The position numbers and the translations under genes were made by a program. From assembly GCA_009829735.1 (NCBI GenBank), contig CM020618.1, positions 32,030,894 to 32,094,893 of the forward strand: a stretch of 64,000 nt of DNA. Reading direction: 5' to 3'. Under the pieces are notes generated by a model. The model saw nothing but the letters and a program-made list of their open reading frames with translations, searched no databases and had not been told where the DNA came from. This document shows, piece after piece, positions 10,305 through 21,231 of the stretch. Source of the DNA: Pyropia yezoensis (taxonomy: Eukaryota > Rhodophyta > Bangiophyceae > Bangiales > Bangiaceae). Within the stretch, counting starts at the first letter, position 1. Every line of letters begins with the position of its first letter.

Positions 10305-12736
10305 TACGTGGCAAATGTGTCACGTCATGTACCCTTAACATACCCAGATCCTACCTGCTGACGGTCTCTAGATATTCAGCGCGTTCTCGTGCGTGTGTCT
10401 CGGCCTGAGAGTGTTTCCAACAACGTCACGACGATCCCGATACCATCTCACGCCAATCTGAATTGAAGCAGCCACGTGGGCGCTGCTGAGTGGAGCAGCG
10501 TGGCAAAAGCCGATGTATGCAATGGAGTTGCTGGATCACAGGGGCTACATGATTTCAAGACGGGACAGCTGGCCTTCACGATAGCAAGTGGCTTTCCGCT
10601 GCCTTAAAGCAGAAGTGGGGAGGGTTCGCTGTCGCCTATTGCGTGTTCGATGGTATTATTCAACCTGGGGCAAGCCCCCCCCCGAAGACAGGTGCAAGGC
10701 TCGAAAACGAGGAAACATTGTCGACTCTCCTGCTGAACAAGCGAGACACGCAGCACAAAGCAAGGCAGTCTCGTGTATCTCGTCCATACTTTTGTCGAAC
10801 GTTGCCTAATATGACTGTGCAATGCGACTCTTCTTGCCACGTGCAGTCCAAACTCGCTCCAATACTCCTGTCCATATGCGAATATACACACTCAAAAGTG
10901 TATATAAGTCTGTTTGCGGTCGGTTGGGGTCGTGTCCGACCGTCTCTGTGCAACGAGCCAATCACCTGACACGGTTTCCCTCGACGCGCCCCGCCTGCGA
11001 TCAGTGTATGCCGGGAACGGACGGTTGTGACCGCTCGGTCCATGCGACAACCGACCACGTCGTTTTCTGCATGGTTGACAGTTGCACGCTTCCGTGACTC
11101 CATGCGGTGTACCGGCGTCGTTTCCGCAACTTTCGCACGCTCTATGAGGGGACCACAGCGCGGCGGCTCCATCGTGCCTCCTCTTTTTTTTTTTCGAGGC
11201 GCGAGGTTGCGCATTCCCCCCCGCCATGCATGGACCCCGCCATGCGAATTATGGTGAACGAGATTCGCCCCCCCCCCCCTCTCTTTTCTTTACCCCTTGC
11301 CGGCGCACGCGGCCCCGGCGGCTCTTGCATTCCCCCCCGGTCGCGTATCACGTGTCTATGCGCAACTCCGGCGGTTGTCGGTCGGTTGACCCTCTTCCCA
11401 GGCCCGTGCACGCCCCCACCTCGGGTTTTGCGTCTCCGTCTCCACGCTTTACGCGTGTCACCCCCCCGCTCTCCCCTGCGCGTCGCCAAGCCAGCCACCG
11501 CCGTCTACGCAGCCGCGCCTTCCCCGACGCCCCCCCTCATCGCCCCACGCCCGCCCCACGGCCGCAGGAGGGTGCCAACAGTGGACAGGGGCGGCCCCCG
11601 GTGGTCGCCTTTGGCGTGGCGGCAACGCCCCGCCTCGTGTCGGCCCTGATTCTCATTGGGCACGCCAATCCGGTCGCAACCCCTCCCCGCCGCTTGCTGC
11701 CCAGAGTACTGTTGGGCCCCCTCCCCCCCACATCGCTCCCGCCCAATGGAGCTGTGCGGGCGTTTCCTCTTCAACCCCCCCTGTGGGCACCAACGCCCAT
11801 GGGCGCTGCCGTGCTGGTTGGCCACACGAGGTGTCTCGGCCGAGGGTGTCGCGTGACCCCCCGACAATTTCCAGGGGCGGGACGTGAGCCTTGCGGGGGT
11901 GCTTCCTCCCCCCCCCCTCCCCCCCACATGACCACGCCCCCCCCCTTCCCACCACACGCCCCACCTGCGCTCTGTCGTCGACACGGATCCCCACTTCGCG
12001 CCACCGCTGTCGGGAGGCGTTTCCCACAGGCCGCTCTGGCCCACGTCTGCACTGTTTGCGAGGCAGTCGCCCGCGGGGTGGTCGCCGGCGGGGGGTCGCC
12101 AACTCTCCTCGCCCGATTTCCACTTGGCCGCACGGTTGTCGCGGTTGGCCCCCAGCACGTAGGTGAGCCACACTAGCGACCCCATCGTTGGCGCCCACAT
12201 TGGCGGCCGCAACGGTAGGATCGGCCGCGACCCCGGTGAAGGGGCCGCCTCCACCTGCATGCAGGGCGGCCTGGCGGCCTGGAGGCCGAAAAGGGTCATC
12301 ATCCCCCCTCGTTTCGGCCTCCCCGGTTGCCACGCCGCATCTCCGCCACTCCTCTCGCGGCCGCACGGTTGCAGCGGTTGGTTGGGGCGGCCACTCCTCT
12401 CGGGCGGCCATACGCGAAGGGGCGCCGCCCCCGCGGCCACACGCTCTATGCTGCTGCAAGCCGCCTTTTTCTCCCTCTTTGCCGTCATTGCCGGTGTGGC
12501 TGCAGCCCCGCCCCCGACAGTGGCGGCCGCTGCCAGCCGCTGCCGGCCGCCGTCCAGACGGACGACACCTGCACCGGGGGCGGCCTATTGGCCGCATGCG
12601 GGCCCACACTTGTCCGCACCCCCCACGCGCGCCCCGGTGCGTCGGGGGAGGGGGGTCGTCCGGCCGCACCCTGGGCGGCTGACGTGCTCTGTGGGCCTGT
12701 GGTCGACGCGCACTTCATCGACCACTCTATGAGGCC
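10305..12736. other. Intergenic stretch without a supported gene
   Basis: Overlapping open frames on both strands at 11226-12732 are C-rich and compositional; none shows a domain. Imperfect repeats such as GGCCGCACGGTTG near 12127 and 12359 occur. The right part probably belongs to the Harbinger-like element, but I found no terminal inverted repeat that fixes its left end. Confidence 0.45.
10901..10908 (+). promoter_or_regulatory. TATA-like box
   Basis: TATATAAG in an otherwise GC-rich context on the plus strand. The next plus-strand gene starts 1.8 kb downstream, so its role is uncertain. Confidence 0.25.
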
Positions 12737-15622
12737 ATGAACGCTGGCTACAACGTTCGTCGCGCTCAGTCGTCACAACGCTACCACTCTGCACATTGGG
12801 GGCCGTACGACGGCCCCGATTCCCTTTCCCCCACTTTCCCACGCGAGCAGCACTCTCCTGTGCCGCCTTTTCCGCACCTCGAGCACCATGGGCGCAGCCA
12901 CCCGCGGCGCGGGAGGGGACAGGGGTGGCGGAGGGGGGGGGGGCGGGAGCGGAACCACGGGGGTCCGCCGGCGCGGCAGATAAGCAAGGACCAGCGCCGT
13001 CGAGGGCTCCGGCCCCTCTGCGCGCGCTGTCGTCGTGCGCAGATCACGGGGCCGGAGTATCCCCTCTGTCACTGGCGGTGCGGCTGCCCGTGGGCAGCTC
13101 AGCCACCGTTTGGGGAGCGCGGAAGCCTGTGGTGGGCAGGCCGCGGGCGGCACCTGACGAAGACGGAGCTGCGGAGGGCCTTCCGCCGTCTGTGCTGGCA
13201 GTGTCGGCGAGCGCAGCGGGCGGAGCTGGACCACGCTCTGTGCCATTGGACGTGTCGCTGTCCTTGGGCGGCCACTCCCCCGAAGCAGGACGTGCCGCCT
13301 CTGCTGACGGGGCCGCAGGGCGGCCCCTGGGCCGACCGATCGCCGGCGGGGCGGGCGGTACCGACGGAGTGGGACACCGGGCGCCAGCGCCAACCGACAG
13401 AAGAGCCGTTGAACGACGGCGGCGGCCAGGCGGCGCCGGGCGGGTGGACCAACGCCCATCTGGGGCGGCCGACCGCTCCCCGCTGGGAGGGGCCGCCGCT
13501 GGTTGGCGGCGGCGGCCAGGGCCAGGGGGGACCGACCCGGTGGCACCATCAGCCAGGGCGGCCGAGCAGTCCCCGCTATTGGGATGGGCCGCCGCTGTTT
13601 GGAGGGGGCCATTCTCGGCCAAGCCGGTGGCAAGACCAGCAGCAGCAGCAGGAGCAAAGGCGGCCGACGAGCCCACGCAGGGACGATCGGCCGCGGCTGT
13701 TTGGGGACGGCCAGGCGGGGCCCAGCCGGTGGGAGCACTACCCGCAGGAGCAGCAGCAAGGGCGGCCGACGAGCCCACGCAGGGACGATCGGCCGCGGCT
13801 GTTTGGGGACGGCCAGGCGGGGCCCAGCCGGTGGGAGCACTACCCGCAGGAGCAGCAGCAAGGGCGGCCGACGAGCCCACGCAGGGACGATCGGCCGCGG
13901 CTGTTTGGGGACGGCCAGGCGGGGCCCAGCCGGTGGGAGCACTACCCGCAGGAGCAGCAGCAAGGGCGGCCGACGAGCCCACGCAGGGACGATCGGCCGC
14001 GGCTGTTTGGGGACGGCCAGGCGGGGCCCAGCCGGTGGGAGCACTACCCGCAGGAGCAGCAGCAAGGGCGGCCGACGAGCCCACGCAGGGACGATCGGCC
14101 GCGGCTGTTTGGGGACGGCCAGGCGGGGCCCAGCCGGTGGGAGCACTACCCGCAGGAGCAGCAGCAAGGGCGGCCGACGAGCCCACGCAGGGACGATCGG
14201 CCGCGGCTGTTTGGGGACGGCCAGGCGGGGCCCAGCCGGTGGGAGCACTACCCGCAGGAGCAGCAGCAAGGGCGGCTGACGAGCCCACGCAGGGACGCCC
14301 GGCCGCCGTTGTTTGGCGGCGGCCAGGCGGGGCCGAGCCGGCCGGACACCCACCAACAGGGGCGGCCGGCCAGTCCCCGCTATTGGGAGGGGCCGCCGCT
14401 CTTTGGCGGCGGCCAGGCGGAGCCGAACCGGCCGGACAACCAGCAGCAGCAGCAGCAGCAAGGGCGGCCGAGCAGCCCTCGAAGGGATCACCGGCCGCCC
14501 CTGGCCGGCAGCAACCAGGCTGCACCGAGCGGGTGGCCCAGCACCCAGCTAGGGGGGCGGACGACTCCGCGGGTCCAAGGGCCGCCGTCGATTGGCGTTG
14601 GGCAGGGGCCGCCGACTGCCCAGATAGCGGGGGAGGCGGCCCTGGGCAGCAACCAGCTGTCGTCTTCCGCGCTGGGGAGCCGCCAGCAGAGATTGTTGCC
14701 ATTGGCGCCGTCGGAGAGGCTTCTCGAGGCAAGCGCTCGAGGAGCTGCTGCGGGCCCGGTGGAGGGCTCCCCGCGAGGCGGCGTGCGAGGGACTCCCCTG
14801 GGTGGGCCGAGCGGCACCGGCCCAGCACTGCGGCCATCCTCGAGCAGTTGGCCAGCGCAAGATCTCCCATTGCTGCCGGGGTCACCGGCAGCAGCAGCAG
14901 CAGCAGCAACACCCGCTACGGGTCCGCCATGTCCTCTTCCCCCTTCTTTGGAGGACAGTCGAGAGGAGGGGGGCACGCCGGCGGTGCCGGCAGTGCCGGC
15001 GGTGCTGGCGGGGACCCTCGCGCCGGCAGCCCCGACAGCGGGGCAACGTCCACCGGCAGTGGGGCCGCCACCGGGCGCGGCCGCCGCCGTCACGCAGGCA
15101 ACTACGACCGGCCATCCCGCGGTGGCCGCGCCCGCGCCAGAGGCGGTCGGCCACCACCAACAGGCGGCCGCCCCAGCTCTACCTGGGACGACGATGCAGT
15201 CACCGACGGCGACGGGGACGAGGACGAAGAGGCCGCAGCCGCAGCGGCCGGGGCCCGTGCACGGCGACGATCGGGAGGAGGCGCCCGTCGTGGCGTTGGC
15301 GGCCCCCACCCCCAGAGGGGCCGAGGAGCCGCAGCAGCCGGCGCCGCTGGTGTCGCCGCCGGTGTCGCCGCCCGTGTCGCCGCCGGCGTCGCCGCCGCCG
15401 GGGCCGCCGTCGGGGGAGGTGGTGCCGGCGGGGGGGGCGGGGCCGGCAGTGCTGGCCCCGCCGTTGGTCCGGGGGGGTCTCGAGGCCGCGGTCGTGGCCG
15501 CGACGAGAGCGGCCGCGGAAGCCGCGGAGGCGGAACGGCTGCGGGCGATGGCGGACCTGGATTGGGAGCTCGCGTCCACACCCACGGGATCCCCTACTCC
15601 GACGTCGAGCGCGTACAGCTGA
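12737..15622 (+). CDS. Repeat-rich accessory protein with two Cys/His motifs (Harbinger-associated)
   Basis: 961 codons. Near the N terminus two copies of an unfamiliar Cys/His motif occur: LCARCRRAQ...LCHWRCGCPWA (about 13014-13113) and LCWQCRRAQ...LCHWTCRCPWA (about 13183-13281). Their protein spacing is conserved while the DNA has diverged, which supports this frame over the competing frames. Six exact copies of a 34-residue unit follow (RPTSPRRDDRPRLFGDGQ..., 13661-14272), then diverged copies and a Pro/Ala-rich tail. The frame ends at 15622, just past the point where the Myb-like domain begins one frame over; a one-base indel or an intron near 15590 would fuse them into a protein of about 1580 residues. 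Function unknown; the Cys/His motifs probably bind metal. Confidence 0.55.
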   Translation: MNAGYNVRRAQSSQRYHSAHWGPYDGPDSLSPTFPREQHSPVPPFPHLEHHGRSHPRRGRGQGWRRGGGRERNHGGPPARQISKDQRRRGLRPLCARCRRAQITGPEYPLCHWRCGCPWAAQPPFGERGSLWWAGRGRHLTKTELRRAFRRLCWQCRRAQRAELDHALCHWTCRCPWAATPPKQDVPPLLTGPQGGPWADRSPAGRAVPTEWDTGRQRQPTEEPLNDGGGQAAPGGWTNAHLGRPTAPRWEGPPLVGGGGQGQGGPTRWHHQPGRPSSPRYWDGPPLFGGGHSRPSRWQDQQQQQEQRRPTSPRRDDRPRLFGDGQAGPSRWEHYPQEQQQGRPTSPRRDDRPRLFGDGQAGPSRWEHYPQEQQQGRPTSPRRDDRPRLFGDGQAGPSRWEHYPQEQQQGRPTSPRRDDRPRLFGDGQAGPSRWEHYPQEQQQGRPTSPRRDDRPRLFGDGQAGPSRWEHYPQEQQQGRPTSPRRDDRPRLFGDGQAGPSRWEHYPQEQQQGRLTSPRRDARPPLFGGGQAGPSRPDTHQQGRPASPRYWEGPPLFGGGQAEPNRPDNQQQQQQQGRPSSPRRDHRPPLAGSNQAAPSGWPSTQLGGRTTPRVQGPPSIGVGQGPPTAQIAGEAALGSNQLSSSALGSRQQRLLPLAPSERLLEASARGAAAGPVEGSPRGGVRGTPLGGPSGTGPALRPSSSSWPAQDLPLLPGSPAAAAAAATPATGPPCPLPPSLEDSREEGGTPAVPAVPAVLAGTLAPAAPTAGQRPPAVGPPPGAAAAVTQATTTGHPAVAAPAPEAVGHHQQAAAPALPGTTMQSPTATGTRTKRPQPQRPGPVHGDDREEAPVVALAAPTPRGAEEPQQPAPLVSPPVSPPVSPPASPPPGPPSGEVVPAGGAGPAVLAPPLVRGGLEAAVVAATRAAAEAAEAERLRAMADLDWELASTPTGSPTPTSSAYS
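13661..14272 (+). repeat. Six perfect tandem copies of a 102-bp unit
   Basis: Copies start at 13661, 13763, 13865, 13967, 14069 and 14171 and look identical by eye. A diverged seventh copy starts at 14273. The unit is 34 codons, so the array keeps the reading frame. Confidence 0.9.
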
Positions 15623-17475
15623 GCAAGGCGTGGCTCGAGGAGTCGGAGGACGCTGTGGTGGGGACGGACCAGAAGGGGAAGGAGTTCTTTGCGGTAGTGA
15701 CGGCCAACTTCCAGCGGCGCATGGCCCGCATGAGGGCCGCTCACGGGGGGGTGGGGCGCGGCCCTCATCTGCGCGTCATTCGCGAGTCTACGGGCGTCCA
15801 GCGGTACTACCAGAAGCTGTCGGAGAAGGTCATGCGCCTGGTGTGCGCCCGCGTCTACGTGGAGAGCAAGAACCTGACTGGGAACCCCTCCGAGCAGGAC
15901 ATGGAGCTGGCCATGATGGCCAAGTTTGAGAGGCGCGACATCTACGAGGCAATGAGGGCCGGGAAGTACGTCCCCAACCCGGCCCTCAAGTCGTTGGAGT
16001 CCAGGGCAATCCACTGGCTACCGGCGAGGCGTGTTTTGCGCGAGTCAGACAAGTACAGCGGCGCCGCGGCTTCGGCCGCGATGGCGGCGCGGCGCTCCAA
16101 GCGCCCCGTTGCCGCGGCCGCGAAGTCGGCCGCGGGTGCGGCCGGGGCGGCCCCTCCCTCTGTTGGGGGATCGGCCAGTGGGTCGGCAGCCGCTTCTGCT
16201 GAGGGGGCTACCGCCGCCGACGGAACGGAGTCCCAGGACGCAGATGGCGACTCGACGCCTCTGGCCCGTGGCAAGCGTCGGCGCCCTGGCACTTTCGTTG
16301 ACCGCCCCCTGGGCACCCAGTCTACTTTGGAGCAGATGGCCGCGCGCGCGCGCGACGCTGCCATGGCGAAGGAGAGTAGCGCCAACACTGCAGCGCTGAA
16401 GGTCATCGCGGGGGCCACTGCGGACAGGAACCTGATTGCGGCACTGTCGGCCCCCGGCATTCGGGACGTGCCGCGCTTCCGCGCGTTTTTAGCCCGGCGC
16501 GCCGATGCGCTCATCGCACAGCACATGGCCGCCAACGCACCGGCACCTGCGGGGGCGTCCAGCAGCGGCGAGGGTGCCGCAGATGCTGGTGGGGGGCCGG
16601 GAGGGGAGGCGGCCGCTTCAGCGGCCGCGGCTCCGACAGTCGCGGGGGACGGCGGGGCGGCGGTGGGGGGGGCGGGGGGCCCGGTGGCGGGGGGGGCGGG
16701 GGGTGGGGCGGCCGCCGCCATGACCGCGACAGATGACGAGCCGGGGGCCGCGGCTGCTGGCGAAGCCGCGGCCTCCGGCGCTGTCGCGGCTGGTGCGGGC
16801 TCACGGCCCTCGGACGGCCGCTCATCAGCGGCCGCCGGGGCCACGGCCGCCCCTGCAGCCCCCCCCGCTGGACCTCTTCCACCCACTTTGCCAAACTCTC
16901 CGGCGTCCTGGGAGAGCCAGCAGCCACCGCCGTCCCCACCTCGGGCATCTGTGCCTATGGAGTGGCCTCCGCTGCAGCCACCGCCGTCCCCGCTGCTGGC
17001 ACCTGTACCGATGGAGTGGCCTCCATTGGCGGATGTGCCCACGGAGGGGTCCTCAGGGACTCCGGGGCAGCGCGGCACCGGTCCGCGCAGGGCGACTGGG
17101 GTGTCAGCGGCAGCGACACCGGTGACGCCCGCCCCACCTCTGCGGGACGTGGTGGCCCCTGCGGGTGGCCGCTCCGCGGGTGGCCGCTCTGCGGCCGCCC
17201 TTCTATCCGTCGGCCGACGGGCGCAGATCACCAAGCAGCTGCAGTTTGCCGCCGCTGCCGGAGGCTTTGTCAGTCAGAAGGGCAAAGGGCCGAAGCGCAT
17301 GCCCGTTTATCGTTCCACTACACCGTCCCCCGAGCCCTCTGTGGCAGATTCTGAGCAGGACGACGATGTGAGGGAGTACGACAACGTGGACGGTGATGAG
17401 GACGAGTTTGACCCGCTCATTAGGTCGGTGAAGGAGTTGGAGGATGAGGAGGACGACGATGACTTGTACATGTGA
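15582..17475 (+). CDS. Myb/trihelix-like domain protein of the Harbinger-like element (start not determined)
   Basis: From about 15594 the plus-strand frame reads YSDVERVQLSKAWLEESEDA, then GTDQKGKEFFAVVTANF, the trihelix/Myb-like pattern of the second protein of PIF/Harbinger elements. A conserved-looking tail follows (VRLVCARVYVESKNL... to about 16060). The rest is Ala/Gly-rich and ends in a strongly acidic segment (ELEDEEDDDDLYM) at 17475. No convincing ATG lies just upstream in this frame, so it is probably the C-terminal part of the gene that starts at 12737, reached by a frameshift or splice near 15590. Inferred role: DNA binding or nuclear import of the transposase encoded convergently at 18113-19849. 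Confidence 0.62.
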
Positions 17476-17820
17476 TGTGTTCTTGTTTTTTTTTTTGTGG
17501 CACTGCTCGTTTTGGCTTGCATCTGCTGTGTCTGTTGTTCGTGTGCACGTACCCACGGTTGCCTGACGAATGTTTTTTTCCTTTGCGTGCTTGATTCTAC
17601 GCCACTTGTCGTTGGTCTGCTTTATGTTGGCGCCGTCTGTCTGCTTTTTGTTGGCGCCATTAAGTGGGGCCTGTGTGTCACCACGCGTGGGGTGTGCCTT
17701 GAGGGCTTGGTTGGCGTGGTAAATGCTCCACCTGCCGTTTTGTCTTTCCTAAGCTCTGGCTGTCCTGAACTTCGCTCAGCTGCGTCCTCGCCTCCTCCAC
17801 TCCCCCGCCACGCTCGCGCC

Positions 17821-17995
17821 AGCAGCCAGGCCCACAGGCGGCCGACAAGTCGGCCGCTGTGTCGCTGTCACCCTCCCACCGCCAAGGCATCCCCCCCCCC
17901 CACATTCGTGCCACACCGGTGGCAGCAGCCAGGCGCACAGGCGGCCGACAAGTCGGCCGCTGCGTCGCTGCCACCCCCCCACCGCCAAGGCGTCC
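17821..17995. repeat. Two 72-bp direct repeats between the convergent Harbinger genes
   Basis: Copies at 17821-17892 and 17924-17995 differ at a few positions. Each holds the palindrome GCGGCCGACAAGTCGGCCGC. They lie in the 637-bp region between the two stop codons (17476-18112), which otherwise shows nothing but homopolymer runs (A and T). Confidence 0.75.
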
Positions 17996-18112
17996 CGCCC
18001 CTTGCGTTTTTGCCACGCCAACTGCCATTTTTCCACGCTAGACCAGCTCACAGGTGAGGAAAAAAAAAACCCCGAGGGGAAAAAAAAACCTTTAAGGCAG
18101 CCGCCCACCCAC

Positions 18113-19849
18113 CTACATGTACACCAACGCATGACGGCGGTGCAGAAACGGCGCCAGAGCCTCCGCCTTGTTCTCCCACACGTGTGCCATCAGGTCAGCG
18201 CGTAGTCGCGCGTGCTCAATCGGACTGGTCAGAGCAGACTGGCGCCTGATATCGTCAGTCCGCCAAGTCGGGGCGACACGGCCATTACCCTGCGCGCCGT
18301 TCCCGCCTCCGGCCCCGGGCCCCGCCCCTGCAGTACCAGCACCACCTCCAGTTCCATCAGGTGGACAGGCTGCACCCCCCGCGGCCGATGCACCACCCCC
18401 ACCGGCGGCAATACCTCCCGCGCGTCCAGATACGCCCGCTGCGGCCGCCGTGCCGTCACCCACAGCGCCCGCACCACCACCCGCACCGACACTGCTGCCA
18501 CTACCAGCGGTACCGGACGAAGACGACGACGAAGACGACGAAGAGGACCACGAGAAGGCCGACAAGGAGTCACTCCCCGCGGCCTCTCCGGCCTCTGCGG
18601 CCTCTGCTTCAGCCTGCGCAGCGGCCATCATGACAGAGGCCGCTGCGCCGGCCTGGCCGTATAAATCTCCCATGCGGAGGCGGGAGATGTACCCGTCGCG
18701 GCGGTCGATGACAATCATGTTGTGCAAAATAGCGACAGCCTTGGCGGTGCGGATGATACGGTCAACAGAGTGATACTTGGCCGGGTGGAGAAGGATGTGA
18801 AAGCGCGCGGTCATTACGCCATACAGACGCTCAACGTCCTTGCGAAGCGCCTCTTGCAGCCGGTTGTAAGTGCACTTCTTCAGGGTGTTGGAGGTGGCGC
18901 GTGGAAAGGGTCGGGCAAAAATGGGGAACTTGGGATACACACCGTCGGCTAAATAGTACAGCAAGCGACGCGTGCGGCCATTCAGTGTGTACTCAAAATT
19001 GTCAGGGGGCCATAGACCGTTCGTAATGTCCATGCAGAGCGGTGATTGGCCTCACACATTGAGGTCGTTCTGGCTGCCCGGTGGCCCCACGAAAAAGTGC
19101 CAGATGTACAGGTCCTCATCGCAGACTGTCTTCATTACCACGGAGCGCCGCTTCTTGTAGTCCTGGTACTGGCCCGCCAAAGCCTTGGGGCACATGCGCC
19201 AGCCCCAATGCGAGCAGTCGATGCTCCCCATGCACCCAGGCATCCCACGTTGCGCGTTGCGGTCAAGAATATGGGCCAGCTCGTCCATGTTTGGGGGGCG
19301 CAGGAAAAACTCCTCGTAGTTGTCGACGATGTGGTCGACAAGCATTTGCGTCGCCACCGCCGTTGTGGACTTGGACAGTCGGACATACTCGTCAGGCCGA
19401 TCAGCGGCCTCACCGTACGCCAGCACACGAAAGGCGGCCACCACCTTCTGCAGGGCATGCGCCTGTGGCCGCCCACTGGCGTTGATGGTGCGCTTCCAAT
19501 ACGGCAGGTCCTTCACGTCGTCGTGGACCGCCATAAACACATTGCGAGGCACGCGGAACCGAGTCTCAAAATCAGTCTCGCCGTACAAAGGTGGGTTCCC
19601 GTCCTCCCCAAAGTAGTCAGCCTCGCTGCTTCGGTAGCCGCGCTCAAATCCACGCAACCGGTTGGCACGACGCCCAGGCACCGAGCCGCCGCGACGCCAG
19701 CGGCGTCGGGCAACCGCACCCGACAGAGCGATGTAGTGTCTGCGTCGCGTTAGAGAGAGCCGCGCAGCTAGAACAGCTGCGTGGACCTCGTCCGCCGATC
19801 CATCGGACACCTCCCATGCCTCTCGATCAAAAGGCGCGGTGGCAGCCAT
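18113..19849 (-). pseudogene. PIF/Harbinger DDE transposase with one in-frame TGA
   Basis: The frame from ATG 19849 to the stop at 18113 is 579 codons, interrupted only by TGA at 19052-19054 (codon 266). Upstream are RGFERGYRSSEADYFGE and GMPGCMGSIDCSHWGW (first Asp, D211), then IWHFFVGPPGSQNDLNV (second Asp, D262). Downstream the same frame resumes with GQSPLCMDITNG, YYLADGVYPKFPIF and RKDVERLYGVM (Glu, E340), then AILHNMIVIDRR. This is the Harbinger (DDE_4 / plant transposon protein) order and the catalytic triad is complete. The C-terminal part carries a Ser/Gly/Ala-rich insert before a normal-looking end (ARLRADLMAHVWEN). The TGA sits where the family has NV-L-(G/Q)-SP, so a nonsense change is simplest; readthrough cannot be excluded. 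Confidence 0.8.
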
Positions 19850-19988
19850 CTTCCAAAAATGCAGCCCCACCACACCTCCCAACCCCCAGCACACACACGG
19901 TGGCGGCGGAGACGACAGTGGTGGAGGTGGCGACGGTGGCGGAGGTGGCGACGGTGGTGGGCCTGCCGATGCGTGGTGGGCCGTCGCA

Positions 19989-20488
19989 NNNNNNNNNNNN
20001 NNNNNNNNNNNNNNNNNNNNNNNNNNNNNNNNNNNNNNNNNNNNNNNNNNNNNNNNNNNNNNNNNNNNNNNNNNNNNNNNNNNNNNNNNNNNNNNNNNNN
20101 NNNNNNNNNNNNNNNNNNNNNNNNNNNNNNNNNNNNNNNNNNNNNNNNNNNNNNNNNNNNNNNNNNNNNNNNNNNNNNNNNNNNNNNNNNNNNNNNNNNN
20201 NNNNNNNNNNNNNNNNNNNNNNNNNNNNNNNNNNNNNNNNNNNNNNNNNNNNNNNNNNNNNNNNNNNNNNNNNNNNNNNNNNNNNNNNNNNNNNNNNNNN
20301 NNNNNNNNNNNNNNNNNNNNNNNNNNNNNNNNNNNNNNNNNNNNNNNNNNNNNNNNNNNNNNNNNNNNNNNNNNNNNNNNNNNNNNNNNNNNNNNNNNNN
20401 NNNNNNNNNNNNNNNNNNNNNNNNNNNNNNNNNNNNNNNNNNNNNNNNNNNNNNNNNNNNNNNNNNNNNNNNNNNNNNNNNNNNNNNN
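19989..20488. other. Assembly gap of exactly 500 N
   Basis: Placeholder-length run of N upstream of the Harbinger transposase start. The real length and content are unknown. Confidence 0.98.
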
Positions 20489-21231
20489 CCGGCCGCCATC
20501 GGGGACCGCCACCAACCCTCGCTCGTCGACGGGCACATTTCTTGGTGGGACAGCGGCTGAATCTTCCTCCACTGCATGGCCAGGAGGCGCCCCGTCCAAG
20601 GCCTTTACTCAAGGGATTCCCTTTCATCTATCTAGGGAAGTGTTTCCGGGCGGAAGGATTGGAAGACATCTGTCCCACTTTGAGCACCCCACCCTAGGCG
20701 GTAACTCGGTCCCTTCTTGACAACCGGCATTGTGCAGAGTTGTGGGGCAGGCGGCGGTTGGCGTCTCCGCTCGTTTGGCCTGGCGGTGATGGTGGTGGTA
20801 GCGGGATCGTCTCGGTGGGTGTGCTCGCCTCCTCCGCGTAGGCTTTCAGCTCGCGATCATCGTGGAGAGGCACAGACTGGATGCTCTCGGAAGGCTTGCT
20901 GAGCACCATTCTGCTGCTTGCTACACTTCTCTGCTATTCTCTGGTCTTTCGCGGCTAAAATAGCGGTGCGTTCACCTCTTTCAAGGGCACCACAGTCATC
21001 CCCGCAGGTTGGGGGGAGGTCTTTTTAGGCGGAAACGCAGTTTCCGTCTAGCAGGTGCTCTTGCAACGAGTAACACATGAGCTTGTGCAGGAGATACGTG
21101 GGACTGGCGCTTTTTTTGCACTTTGTCTTCAGTGGAGTGGCAACAATGCAATGCGAACAGCAGATGGCTCCGGAGAAAAAAGCATGAACACTCTATGTAC
21201 GCGCATAAATTTCCGTAGACATAAGAAATTC
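20489..21231. other. Intergenic stretch before the tRNA-Asp gene
   Basis: No recognisable coding feature. It becomes AT-richer towards 21231, as expected for the 5' flank of a tRNA gene. Confidence 0.45.

Larger units (their letters stand above)
12737..19849. mobile_element. PIF/Harbinger-like element (two convergent genes); ends not determined
   Basis: A minus-strand Harbinger transposase (18113-19849) faces a plus-strand gene with a Myb/trihelix-like domain (12737-17475). This pairing is the usual two-gene make-up of PIF/Harbinger elements, where the Myb-like partner aids DNA binding or import of the transposase. Coordinates given are those of the coding parts only. Terminal inverted repeats and the three-base target duplication were not found; the right end may lie near or beyond the gap at 19989-20488. 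Confidence 0.65.

Noticed and set aside
11226-12488. Overlapping open frames on both strands
   Set aside because: C-rich, G-poor sequence gives open frames by composition; no conserved domain, and the frames contradict one another.
12773-17234. Long minus-strand open frames opposite the Harbinger accessory gene
   Set aside because: Compositional shadows of the 102-bp repeats and Ala/Gly-rich coding region on the plus strand; no motif seen.
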